Assembly (NCBI RefSeq): GCF_003298775.1 | Contig: NZ_QNTQ01000006.1 | Span: 496,001-560,000, forward strand | DNA length: 64,000 nt | Source of the DNA: Rhodosalinus halophilus | GTDB lineage: Bacteria; Pseudomonadota; Alphaproteobacteria; Rhodobacterales; Rhodobacteraceae | Reading direction: 5' to 3' | Part shown: positions 47,521 to 55,668 of the stretch, piece by piece | How the letters are laid out: each line of letters begins with the position of its first letter | How positions within the stretch are numbered: position 1 is the stretch's first letter | The notes under the pieces: model-generated | Seen by the model: the letters and a program-made list of their open reading frames with translations, nothing else | What the model was told of the DNA's origin: nothing | Database searches by the model: none | Program-made: the position numbers and the translations under genes

Positions 47521-48771
47521 ATGGCCGCACCAGGCGAGAACCTGCGAATCGACGGCGACCGCCTCTGGGACAGCCTTATGGAGATGGCGAAGATCGGCCC
47601 CGGCGTTGCCGGCGGCAACAATCGCCAGACGCTGACGGATGCCGACGCCGAGGGTCGCGCGCTGTTCCAGCGCTGGTGCGAGGACGCGGGCCTGAGCATG
47701 GGTGTCGACAGCATGGGCAACATGTTCGCCACGCGCGAGGGCACCGACCCGGATGCGCTGCCGGTCTACGTGGGCTCGCACCTCGACACCCAGCCCACGG
47801 GCGGCAAATACGATGGCGTCCTCGGCGTGCTGGGCGGGCTCGAGATCATCCGCACGATGAACGACCTCGGCATTCGCACGAAACATCCGATCGTGGTGAC
47901 GAACTGGACCAACGAGGAAGGCACGCGCTTCGCCCCCGCGATGCTGGCCTCGGGCGTCTTCGCGGGTGTTCACGACGAGCAATGGGCCTACGACCGGGTG
48001 GATGCCGAGGGCAAGCGCTTCGGCGACGAGCTGGAGCGCATTGGCTGGCGCGGCTCCGAGAAGGTGGGCGCGCGCAAGATGCACGCCTTCTTCGAGCTGC
48101 ACATCGAACAGGGCCCGATCCTCGAGGCAGAGGAAAAGGATGTGGGCGTCGTCACCCACGGGCAGGGCCTGAGCTGGACGCAGGTCACGATCACCGGCAA
48201 GGACGCGCACACCGGCTCCACCCCGATGCCAATGCGCAAGAACGCCGCGCTCGGCATGGCGCGTGTGCTGGAGCTGGTCGAAGAGATCGCGCTTTCCCAC
48301 GCGCCGCATGCCGTGGGCGCGGCGGGGCATATCGACGTCTATCCCAACTCGCGCAACGTGATCCCGGGCAAGGCGGTCTTCACGGTGGACTTCCGCTCGC
48401 CCGAACTGGCGGTCATCAAGGACATGGAGGCGCGCCTGCGCGCGGGGGCCGAGAAGATCTGCGCCGACATGGGGCTGGAGGTCGCCTTCGAGAAGGTGGG
48501 CGGCTTCGACCCGGTGGAATTCGATCCGGACTGCGTGCAGGCCGTGCGCGACGCCGCCGAGCGGCTGGGCTATTCCCACCGCGAGATCGTCTCCGGCGCC
48601 GGGCACGACGCCTGCTGGATCAACCAGGTGGCACCCGCCGCCATGGTGATGTGCCCCTGCGTCGACGGGCTGAGCCACAACGAGGCCGAGGAGATCACAA
48701 GGGACTGGGCCCGCGCCGGCGCCGACGTGCTGATGCATGCGGTGCTGGAGACCGCGGAGATCGTGGAGTGA
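47521..48771 (+). CDS. hyuC: Zn-dependent hydrolase, carbamoyl-amino-acid amidohydrolase (beta-ureidopropionase-like)
   Basis: This is the likely last step of reductive pyrimidine breakdown: N-carbamoyl-beta-alanine to beta-alanine, CO2 and ammonia. The 416-residue M20-type metalloenzyme shows VGSHLDTQPTGGKYDGVLGV (metal His and Asp), NWTNEEGTRFAPAMLASGVF (Glu), HIEQGPIL (His) and a late SGAGHDACWI (His). The family also contains allantoate and hydantoin-derived carbamoylases. The cluster context favours the pyrimidine role. The downstream gene starts 4 bp after the stop. Confidence 0.9.
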   Translation: MAAPGENLRIDGDRLWDSLMEMAKIGPGVAGGNNRQTLTDADAEGRALFQRWCEDAGLSMGVDSMGNMFATREGTDPDALPVYVGSHLDTQPTGGKYDGVLGVLGGLEIIRTMNDLGIRTKHPIVVTNWTNEEGTRFAPAMLASGVFAGVHDEQWAYDRVDAEGKRFGDELERIGWRGSEKVGARKMHAFFELHIEQGPILEAEEKDVGVVTHGQGLSWTQVTITGKDAHTGSTPMPMRKNAALGMARVLELVEEIALSHAPHAVGAAGHIDVYPNSRNVIPGKAVFTVDFRSPELAVIKDMEARLRAGAEKICADMGLEVAFEKVGGFDPVEFDPDCVQAVRDAAERLGYSHREIVSGAGHDACWINQVAPAAMVMCPCVDGLSHNEAEEITRDWARAGADVLMHAVLETAEIVE

Positions 48772-48775
48772 CGGC

Positions 48776-49090
48776 GTGACCGACACCGCCCTCGCCAGGG
48801 AGATCGACGCCCTTCTGGACGCCGAGGAGGCGGCCTGGGACGGGTCGACCTCGCAAGGCGCGGGCACGCTCGCCGCCTTCCGCGAACACCGGCGGCCGCC
48901 GCGGCCCGTGACGGTCAACTTCTCGGGCGGGATCACGCAGACCTGCTGGTCGGTGACGCGCACCAACGGCACATATCGCGTGATCTACCTGCCCACGGCG
49001 GGCTACTTCTCGCTCTGCGTGGAAAGCGATTTCGGCCCGCTGGACATCGGGGTGCACGGCCCCGCCATCGACTGCTTCGGCTCCGTCTGA
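48776..49090 (+). CDS. Small uncharacterised protein in the pyrimidine operon (104 aa)
   Basis: This protein is read from a GTG start 4 bp after hyuC. It has no signal peptide. The first 45 residues are likely helical (REIDALLDAEEAAWDG), then a beta-rich stretch PVTVNFSGGITQTCWSVTRT, YRVIYLPTAGYFSLCVES and FGPLDIGVHGPAIDCFGSV follows, with three Cys. I do not recognise a family. Its place between two catalytic genes in an operon (30 bp before dihydropyrimidinase) suggests an accessory role in pyrimidine degradation. Confidence 0.75.
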   Translation: MTDTALAREIDALLDAEEAAWDGSTSQGAGTLAAFREHRRPPRPVTVNFSGGITQTCWSVTRTNGTYRVIYLPTAGYFSLCVESDFGPLDIGVHGPAIDCFGSV

Positions 49091-49119
49091 GCCGACAAGG
49101 ACAACAGGGAGAGGACGCC

Positions 49120-50571
49120 ATGAGCAAGGTCATCAAGGGCGGCACCATCGTCACGGCCGACCTGATCTACGACGCCGACGTGCTGGTCGAGAACGGCCGC
49201 ATCGCCGAGATCGGCAAGGATCTGAAGGGCGACGAGGTGCTCGACGCCACCGGCTGCTACGTCATGCCCGGCGGGATCGACCCGCACACGCACATGGAGA
49301 TGCCCTTCATGGGCACCTATTCCACGGATGACTTCGAAAGCGGCACGCGTGCCGCTTTGTCGGGCGGAACGACCATGGTCGTCGATTTCGCGCTGCCGCA
49401 GCCCGGTCAGGGGCTGCTCGACGCCATCCAGATGTGGGACAACAAGTCGACGCGGGCGAACTGCGACTACTCGTTCCACATGGCGATCACCTGGTGGGGC
49501 GAGCAGGTGTTCAACGAGATGAAGGATGCGACGGAGCGCGGCATCAACACCTTCAAGCACTTCATGGCCTACAAGGGCGCGCTGATGGTGAACGACGACG
49601 AGCTCTTCGCCTCGTTCCAGCGCGTCAAGGAGCTGGGCGGCATCCCCCTGGTGCATGCCGAGAACGGCGACGTGGTGGCCGACCTGCAGCAGAAATACCT
49701 CTCCGAGGGCAACAACGGCCCCGAGGCGCATGCCTATTCCCGGCCCCCCGAGGTCGAGGGCGAGGCGGCCAACCGCGCCATCATGATCGCCGACATGGCC
49801 GGCGTGCCGCTCTACATCGTGCATGTCTCCTGCGAGCAGGCGCACGAGGCGATCCGCCGCGCCCGGATGCAGGGCAAGCGTGTCTGGGGCGAGCCGCTGA
49901 TCCAGCACCTGACGCTCGACGAGAGCGAATACTTCGACAAGGACTGGGACCACGCCGCACGGCGCGTGATGTCGCCGCCCTTCCGCAACAAGCAGCACCA
50001 GGACAGCCTCTGGAACGGGCTGGCGAGCGGGAGCCTGTCGGTCGTCGCCACCGATCACTGCGCCTTCACCACCGACCAGAAGCGCTATGGCGTGGGCGAC
50101 TTCACCAAGATCCCGAACGGCACCGGCGGGCTCGAGGACCGGATGCCGATGCTCTGGACCTACGGCGTGGGCACCGGTCGGCTGACCATGCAGGAGTTCG
50201 TGGCCGTCACCTCCACCAACATCGCCAAGATCCTCAACATCTATCCCCGGAAGGGCGCGATTCTCGAAGGCGCCGACGCCGACATCGTCGTCTGGGACCC
50301 GGCGAAGGAAAAGACGATCAGCGCGAAGACGCAGCAGTCGGCGATCGACTACAACGTCTTCGAGGGCAAGCATGTGAAGGGGCTGCCGCGCTTCACGCTC
50401 ACCCGCGGCAAGGTGGCGGTGCACGACGGCGAGATCCGGACCGAGGAGGGACACGGCGAATTCGTCAAGCGCCCGCCGAACGGCCCGGTCAACAAGGCGC
50501 TGTCGACCTGGAAGGAACTGACCGCACCGCGCAAGGTGGAGCGGACCGGTATCCCGGCGAGCGGGGTGTGA
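49120..50571 (+). CDS. hydA: Dihydropyrimidinase
   Basis: The enzyme opens dihydrouracil or dihydrothymine to N-carbamoyl-beta-amino acids. The 483-residue amidohydrolase has metal His in GIDPHTHMEMPFMG, the carboxylated Lys region NTFKHFMAYKGALM, His in LVHAENGD and LYIVHVSCEQAHE, and the metal Asp in VVATDHCAFTTDQK. It belongs to the hydantoinase/dihydropyrimidinase group by length and motif order. It sits between the 104-aa gene and the ABC importer genes on one strand. Confidence 0.95.
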   Translation: MSKVIKGGTIVTADLIYDADVLVENGRIAEIGKDLKGDEVLDATGCYVMPGGIDPHTHMEMPFMGTYSTDDFESGTRAALSGGTTMVVDFALPQPGQGLLDAIQMWDNKSTRANCDYSFHMAITWWGEQVFNEMKDATERGINTFKHFMAYKGALMVNDDELFASFQRVKELGGIPLVHAENGDVVADLQQKYLSEGNNGPEAHAYSRPPEVEGEAANRAIMIADMAGVPLYIVHVSCEQAHEAIRRARMQGKRVWGEPLIQHLTLDESEYFDKDWDHAARRVMSPPFRNKQHQDSLWNGLASGSLSVVATDHCAFTTDQKRYGVGDFTKIPNGTGGLEDRMPMLWTYGVGTGRLTMQEFVAVTSTNIAKILNIYPRKGAILEGADADIVVWDPAKEKTISAKTQQSAIDYNVFEGKHVKGLPRFTLTRGKVAVHDGEIRTEEGHGEFVKRPPNGPVNKALSTWKELTAPRKVERTGIPASGV

Positions 50572-50615
50572 GCGCGCAGGCGACAGCGGCGCAGGAGCGA
50601 GGGGGCAGGGGCGCG

Positions 50616-51410
50616 ATGAAGGACACGCGCGCAGCCGAGGCGGTGATCGAGGCGAAGGGGCTCGACCTCGTCTTCCAGACGGGGGACGGGCCCGTTCAGG
50701 CGCTCAAGGACGTGAATCTCGCCATCGGGCAGGGCGAATTCGTCAGCTTCATCGGTCCCTCGGGCTGCGGCAAGACCACGCTCCTGCGCGTGATCGCGGC
50801 GCTGGAGACGCCCTCCGCGGGCCGCATGACCGTGAACGGCATGACGCCCGACGAGGCGCGCCGCGCGCGCGCCTACGGCTACGTCTTTCAGGCCGCGGGG
50901 CTTTATCCCTGGCGGACCATCGGCGGCAACGTGCGCCTGCCGCTCGAGATCATGGGCTATCCGAAGTCCGAGCAAGCGGAGCGCGTGAAGCGGGTGCTGG
51001 AGCTCGTGGATCTCGCAGGCTTCGAGAAGAAGTTCCCCTGGCAGCTGTCGGGGGGCATGCAGCAGCGCGCCTCGATCGCCCGCGCCCTGGCCTTCGACGC
51101 CGACATCCTGCTGATGGACGAGCCCTTCGGTGCGCTCGACGAGATCGTGCGCGACCGGCTGAACGAGGAGCTGCTCGCGCTCTGGGAGCGGACGGGAAAG
51201 ACGATCGCCTTCGTCACCCATTCGATCCCGGAGGCGGTCTATCTGTCCACGCGGATCGTGGTGATGTCGCCGCGGCCCGGCCGGATCACCGACGTGATCG
51301 AGAGCCCGCTGCCGAAGGAACGCCCGCTGGAGATCCGCGATACGCCCGAGTTCATCGAGATCGCCCATCGCGTCCGCGAGGGGCTGCGCGCGGGGCATGG
51401 TTATGACTGA
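50616..51410 (+). CDS. ABC transporter ATP-binding protein (pyrimidine-cluster importer)
   Basis: This 264-residue ATPase of the nitrate/taurine/NMT1-type importer family has Walker A GPSGCGKTTLLR, the signature LSGGMQQRASIARALAF, Walker B DADILLMDEPFGALDE and the His switch in AFVTHSIPEAVYLS. It starts at ATG 50616, preceded by GCGAGGGGGCAGG. Two permease genes and a binding-protein gene follow, completing the importer. It is separated from the next permease by an inverted-repeat element. Confidence 0.9.
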   Translation: MKDTRAAEAVIEAKGLDLVFQTGDGPVQALKDVNLAIGQGEFVSFIGPSGCGKTTLLRVIAALETPSAGRMTVNGMTPDEARRARAYGYVFQAAGLYPWRTIGGNVRLPLEIMGYPKSEQAERVKRVLELVDLAGFEKKFPWQLSGGMQQRASIARALAFDADILLMDEPFGALDEIVRDRLNEELLALWERTGKTIAFVTHSIPEAVYLSTRIVVMSPRPGRITDVIESPLPKERPLEIRDTPEFIEIAHRVREGLRAGHGYD

Positions 51411-51528
51411 GGTGACACGTCGCCCGCGCAGACGCTCCGCCCCCTCGCAGGGACGGAGCGCCGCGTCTTTCAACGGTCGCGGTCATCGGCTCCCCAGCCT
51501 GTACCGCTGCAACAGGGAATCACCATTT

Positions 51529-51625
51529 CCTTTCAATGGTCTTAAAATACCCAAATCCCGGCTTCGCACATGGCGCCGTGCCAGGGGCGGAGGCCGCCTT
51601 CTGGGTATTTTCGGACCATTGAAAG
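51529..51625. repeat. Pair of inverted dispersed-repeat copies C and D
   Basis: CCTTTCAATGGTC and the AATACCC end (51529-51552) is copy C. The reverse orientation GGGTATTTT and GGACCATTGAAAG (51603-51625) is copy D. The two face each other 50 bp apart, so the transcript could form a long hairpin. They lie in the 234-bp gap within the importer operon, between the ATPase and the first permease gene. Confidence 0.75.
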
Positions 51626-51644
51626 CCGCTGGCGGAGCGCGCGC

Positions 51645-52637
51645 ATGACCTCCGTCACGGAGATCGCGGCACCCGGGGCGGGCGCGGGGCGCACGGGGCT
51701 CCGGGCCTGGCGCTGGGTGCGGCTGCGGGTGCTGCCGATCCTCGCGGTGGTGCTGGGGATCGTGGTGGTCTGGTATACGGCCTGCGTGCCGATGAACGTG
51801 AAGGAGACGCTGACCTTCGCGGAACGGGCGGGCGCGGAAGTGGAACCGGCCTCGCCCGCCGAGCGGCGGGACATGGGGCGCGTCGCCCTGGTGCTGGCCA
51901 ATCCCGGCCAGCTCGGCGGCAGCTTCGCGCTCGACCGGCCGCGGCTGCCGGCGCCGCACCAGGTGGTGGCGGAGCTCTGGGAAACGACGGTGGAGACGCG
52001 GCCCACCTCGAAGCGCAGTCTCGTCTACCACGGCTGGGTCACGCTCTCGGCGACGCTCCTCGGCTTCGGGATCGGGACGGCGCTGGGCGTGCTGCTGGCG
52101 GTGGGGATCGTGCACGACCGCGCGATGGACATGAGCGTGCTGCCCTGGGCCATCGCGAGCCAGACGATCCCGATCCTCGCCATCGCGCCGATGATCATCG
52201 TGGTGCTCAACTCCATCGGGCTGCAGGGGCTGATCCCGAAGGCGCTGATCTCGGCCTATCTCAGTTTCTTTCCGGTCGTGGTCAGCATGGTGGCCGGGCT
52301 GCGCAGCCCGGCGGCGAGCCAGATGGACCTGATGCACACCTATTCGGCGACGGGGGGGCAGGTGTTCCGGAAGTTGCGGCTGCCGGCCTCGGTTCCTTAT
52401 CTCTTCGCCGCGCTCAAGGTGGGGATCGCCGCCTCGCTCATCGGCGCCATCGTGGGCGAGCTGCCCACCGGCGCCTCGGAGGGGCTGGGGGCGCGGCTGC
52501 TGGCGGGGAGCTACTACGGGCAGACGGTGCAGATCTGGTCGGCGCTCTTCGCCGCCGCGATCCTGGCGGCGGCCATGGTGGGGCTCATCGGTCTGATCGA
52601 ACGGCTCACGCTGCGCCGCATGGGGTTCGGACGATGA
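51645..52637 (+). CDS. ABC transporter permease (pyrimidine-cluster importer), long N-terminus
   Basis: This 330-residue BPD-type permease has one N-terminal membrane segment (VLPILAVVLGIVVVWYTACV), then a polar stretch of about 80 residues. The permease core follows, carrying PAASQMDLMHTYSATGGQVFRKL, the EAA-like loop that contacts the ATPase. The extra N-terminal loop is longer than in typical SsuC/TauC proteins. It starts at ATG 51645 preceded by GGCGGAG. Its stop overlaps the next gene's ATG. Confidence 0.88.
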   Translation: MTSVTEIAAPGAGAGRTGLRAWRWVRLRVLPILAVVLGIVVVWYTACVPMNVKETLTFAERAGAEVEPASPAERRDMGRVALVLANPGQLGGSFALDRPRLPAPHQVVAELWETTVETRPTSKRSLVYHGWVTLSATLLGFGIGTALGVLLAVGIVHDRAMDMSVLPWAIASQTIPILAIAPMIIVVLNSIGLQGLIPKALISAYLSFFPVVVSMVAGLRSPAASQMDLMHTYSATGGQVFRKLRLPASVPYLFAALKVGIAASLIGAIVGELPTGASEGLGARLLAGSYYGQTVQIWSALFAAAILAAAMVGLIGLIERLTLRRMGFGR

Positions 52638-53554
52638 CCGCGGTGGTGGCGCGCATCGGGCCGCTTCTGCTGGTGCAGATCGTGGCGCTGGGGGCGGCCG
52701 TGGTCGTCGACCTGCGGCTGGCCGCGGTGCTCGCCGTCTGGTTCGCCGCCTGGCAGGTGAACATCCGGCTCTCCGAGAGCGCGCTGGCGCGCCGCGACGG
52801 CGGCCGGGTCGCGGTCGCAGCCGTCTTCGGCGTCACGGTGCTGATCCTGTGGGAGCTGACCGTGCGGCTCTTCCAGGTGCCCGGGGTGATCCTGCCGCCG
52901 CCGACGCGGATCGCGGCGACGCTGGCCGGCAACCTCGACCTGCTCTGGGGCGACTTCGTGCAGACCGTGGTGAAGGGGGCGCTCACGGGCTACGTCATCG
53001 GCTGCGCGGCCGCCGTGGCGATGGCCGTCGCGGTGGACCGCTCGCCCTTCCTCCAGCGCGGGCTGCTGCCGGTGGGCAACTTCATGGCCGCGCTGCCGAT
53101 CATCGGCACGGCGCCCATCCTCGTGATGTGGTTCGGCTTCGGCTGGCAGTCGAAGGCGGCGGTCGTGGTGCTGATGGTCTTTTTCCCGATGCTGGTGAAC
53201 GCGGTCGCCGGGCTGCAGGCCGCCGACCGGATGCAGCGCGATCTGATGGAGACCTATGCGGCGAGCTACTGGCAGTCGCTCGTCAAGCTGCGGCTTCCGG
53301 CCGCGATGCCGCTGATCTTCAACGGGCTCAAGATCTCCTCCACGCTGGCGCTGATCGGCGCGATCGTGGCCGAGTTCTTCGGCTCGCCCACGCTTGGCCT
53401 CGGCTTCCGCATCTCCACCTCGGTGGGGCAGCTGCAGCTCGGCATGGTCTGGGCGGGCATCACGGTGGCGGCGCTGGCCGGCTCGGCCTTCTATTTCGCC
53501 GTCGCCCAGGCGGAGAAGCGGGTGACCTTCTGGCACCCGTCACAAAGACCCTGA
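52634..53554 (+). CDS. ABC transporter permease (pyrimidine-cluster importer)
   Basis: This 306-residue BPD-type permease overlaps the preceding gene by 4 bp. It has five to six membrane segments and the EAA-type loop ADRMQRDLMETYAASYWQSLVK. With the preceding protein it forms the heterodimeric channel of the importer. The ABC family is the SsuC/TauC/NMT1-like group. The substrate is inferred from the pyrimidine gene context only. Confidence 0.9.
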   Translation: MTAVVARIGPLLLVQIVALGAAVVVDLRLAAVLAVWFAAWQVNIRLSESALARRDGGRVAVAAVFGVTVLILWELTVRLFQVPGVILPPPTRIAATLAGNLDLLWGDFVQTVVKGALTGYVIGCAAAVAMAVAVDRSPFLQRGLLPVGNFMAALPIIGTAPILVMWFGFGWQSKAAVVVLMVFFPMLVNAVAGLQAADRMQRDLMETYAASYWQSLVKLRLPAAMPLIFNGLKISSTLALIGAIVAEFFGSPTLGLGFRISTSVGQLQLGMVWAGITVAALAGSAFYFAVAQAEKRVTFWHPSQRP

Positions 53555-53592
53555 AACGGGGTGATCCCAACAAGGAGGGAAACGAGAAAACC

Positions 53593-54591
53593 ATGAAGAC
53601 ATTCATCAAGACCGCGCTCGCCGCGGCGCTGACCGGCGGGATCGGCAGCGCAGCCATCGCCCAGGACGAGGTCACCCTGCAGCTCAAGTGGGTCACGCAG
53701 GCGCAGTTCGCGGGCTACTACGTCGCCAAGGACAAGGGGTTCTACGAAGAGGCGAACCTGGACGTGACGATCAAGCCGGGCGGGCCGGACATCGCGCCGC
53801 CGCAGGTGATCGCCGGCGGTGGGGCCGACGTGATCGTGGAGTGGATGCCCGCCGCGCTCGCCGCGCGCGAGAACGGCCTGCCGCTGGTGAACATCGCGCA
53901 GCCTTTCAAGTCCTCCGGCATGATGCTGACCTGCTGGGCCGACACCGGCATCGAGGATCCCTCGGACCTTGCCAACCGCACCCTGGGCGTGTGGTTCTTC
54001 GGCAACGAGTTCCCCTTCCTGTCGTGGATGGCGAAGCTGGGCATCGAGACCGACGGCAAGGACGAGAACGGCGTCGAGGTGCTCAAGCAGGGCTTCAATG
54101 TCGATCCGCTTCTGCAGCGGCAGGCCGACTGCATCTCGACCATGACCTACAACGAGTACTGGCAGGTGATCGACGCGGGCGTGAGCCCGGAAGAGCTCGT
54201 CACCTTCAAGTACGAGGATCAGGGGGTCGCCACGCTCGAGGACGGGCTCTGGGTGCTGGAGGAGGATCTGCAGGATCCCGAGTTCGTGGACAAGATGGCG
54301 CGCTTCGTCGCCGCCTCGATGCGCGGCTGGAAATACGCCGAGGAGAACCCGGACGAGGCGGCGATGATCGTGCTCGACAACGACGCCACCGGCGCGCAGA
54401 CCGAAAAGCACCAGAAGCGCATGATGGGCGAGGTCGCCAAGCTGACGGCCGGCTCTGACGGCACGCTCGACCCGGCGGACTACGAGCGCACGGTCGAGAC
54501 GCTGCTCTCGGGCGGCTCGACGCCTGTGATCACCGAGCATCCGGGCGACGGCGCCTGGACCCACGCGGTGACGGATCAGGCGCTCAACTGA
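53593..54591 (+). CDS. ABC transporter substrate-binding protein (NMT1/THI5-like)
   Basis: This 332-residue periplasmic binding protein has a signal peptide (FIKTALAAALTGGIGSAAIA, cleaved before QDEVT). The mature N-terminus LQLKWVTQAQFAGYYVAKDK is the NMT1/THI5 signature. Related proteins bind hydroxymethylpyrimidine or similar rings. Here the neighbouring pyrimidine genes suggest uracil, thymine, dihydropyrimidine or a related heterocycle. AAGGAGG lies 13 nt upstream of the ATG, somewhat long. A terminator hairpin follows 25 bp after the stop. Confidence 0.9.
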   Translation: MKTFIKTALAAALTGGIGSAAIAQDEVTLQLKWVTQAQFAGYYVAKDKGFYEEANLDVTIKPGGPDIAPPQVIAGGGADVIVEWMPAALAARENGLPLVNIAQPFKSSGMMLTCWADTGIEDPSDLANRTLGVWFFGNEFPFLSWMAKLGIETDGKDENGVEVLKQGFNVDPLLQRQADCISTMTYNEYWQVIDAGVSPEELVTFKYEDQGVATLEDGLWVLEEDLQDPEFVDKMARFVAASMRGWKYAEENPDEAAMIVLDNDATGAQTEKHQKRMMGEVAKLTAGSDGTLDPADYERTVETLLSGGSTPVITEHPGDGAWTHAVTDQALN

Positions 54592-54616
54592 GATCACGAC
54601 AAGACGAGGGACAGTG

Positions 54617-54647
54617 CGGGGCGGCGCGGGCCGCCCCGTTTTCGTTT
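54617..54647 (+). terminator. Rho-independent terminator after the importer operon
   Basis: CGGGGCGGC-GCGG-GCCGCCCCG, a perfect 9-bp stem with a 4-nt loop, is followed by TTTTCGTTT. It begins 25 bp after the stop of the binding-protein gene and closes the pyrimidine operon before the phosphonate block. Confidence 0.88.
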
Positions 54648-54710
54648 CGGGCGCCCGAAAAACGGGCAGAACGCCCTGACCGGGCGCCGGCGGCGCAGGC
54701 GGCATCCGGC

Positions 54711-54728
54711 CTGTCATGAAAGCTTTGC
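54711..54728 (+). promoter_or_regulatory. Candidate Pho box upstream of phnC
   Basis: CTGTCATGAAAGCTTTGC contains one perfect PhoB half-site (CTGTCAT) followed by the usual 4-nt spacer and a poor second half. It lies about 80 bp before the phnC start, where a PhoB-activated promoter is expected since phosphonate uptake is phosphate-starvation controlled in many bacteria. The second half is weak, so this is tentative. Confidence 0.45.
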
Positions 54729-54791
54729 AGAAACGACACACAGGTTTCGCCGGTGGCCAATAGGCCGCTCACGACAGCCTGGGGGTGAGAC

Positions 54792-55592
54792 GTGCTGCGC
54801 ATCGACAAGCTGACCAAGCGCTTCGGCGCCAATGTCGCGGTGGATTCCGCCACGATCGACGTGGACCGCTCTATGATGGTGGGCATCATCGGTGCCTCCG
54901 GCGCGGGCAAATCCACGCTCCTGCGGATGCTGAACCGCCTCACCGATGCGAGCGCGGGCGCGGTGCATTACGGCGAGGTGGAAATCACCGCGCTCCGGGG
55001 CGCGGAGAAGCGCCGCTGGCAGTCGGACTGCGCGATGATCTTCCAGCAGTTCAACCTGGTGCCTCGGCTGGACGTTGTCTCGAACGTTCTGCACGGCACG
55101 CTCAACCGCCGGTCCACCCTCGCCACGCTCTTCAGCCTCTACCCCGAGGCGGACATCCATCGCGCCATCGACATTCTCGAGCGGCTGGGCATCGCCGAAC
55201 ACGCGCCCAAGCGGGCCGAGGCGCTCTCGGGCGGCCAGCAGCAGCGCGTCGCGATCGCCCGGGCGCTGATGCAGGATCCGAAGATCATCCTGGCAGACGA
55301 GCCGATCGCCAGCCTCGATCCGATGAACGCGCAGGTCGTCATGGATACGCTGCGCCGCATTCACGAGGAGGACGGGCGCATGGTGATCTGCAACCTGCAC
55401 ACGCTCGATACCGCGCGCCGCTACTGCGATCGTGTCGTGGGCATGCGGCAGGGGCGGATCGTCTTCGACGGCACGCCGGCGCAGCTGACCACCGGCGTCG
55501 CGCGCGACATCTACGGCGCCGACGCCAGCTTTTCGGAAGCGGCGACGTCCACCGAAATCCGCGACCACGCCGCGCAACCTGTTCACGCCTGA
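54792..55592 (+). CDS. phnC: Phosphonate ABC transporter ATP-binding protein PhnC
   Basis: This 266-residue ATPase has a GTG start. Walker A is [14 protein letters not shown], the Q-loop region [20 protein letters not shown], the signature [17 protein letters not shown], Walker [15 protein letters not shown], and the switch His in [12 protein letters not shown]. The [15 protein letters not shown] stretch is characteristic of PhnC. It is first of the phnCDE1E2 import operon and energises phosphonate (and possibly phosphite) uptake. Confidence 0.95.
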   Translation: MLRIDKLTKRFGANVAVDSATIDVDRSMMVGIIGASGAGKSTLLRMLNRLTDASAGAVHYGEVEITALRGAEKRRWQSDCAMIFQQFNLVPRLDVVSNVLHGTLNRRSTLATLFSLYPEADIHRAIDILERLGIAEHAPKRAEALSGGQQQRVAIARALMQDPKIILADEPIASLDPMNAQVVMDTLRRIHEEDGRMVICNLHTLDTARRYCDRVVGMRQGRIVFDGTPAQLTTGVARDIYGADASFSEAATSTEIRDHAAQPVHA

Positions 55593-55668
55593 GCTTTCCG
55601 CCGTCCCCGCCGCCCGGAGGGGCCGGCGCGGGGCACCCCACGCCCTGAACATGACAAGAGGGATGACC

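Noticed and set aside
53593-54591. Thiamine-precursor transporter controlled by a TPP riboswitch
   Set aside because: The binding protein is of the NMT1/THI5 type, but no thi-box sequence is seen upstream and the gene lies at the end of a pyrimidine operon.
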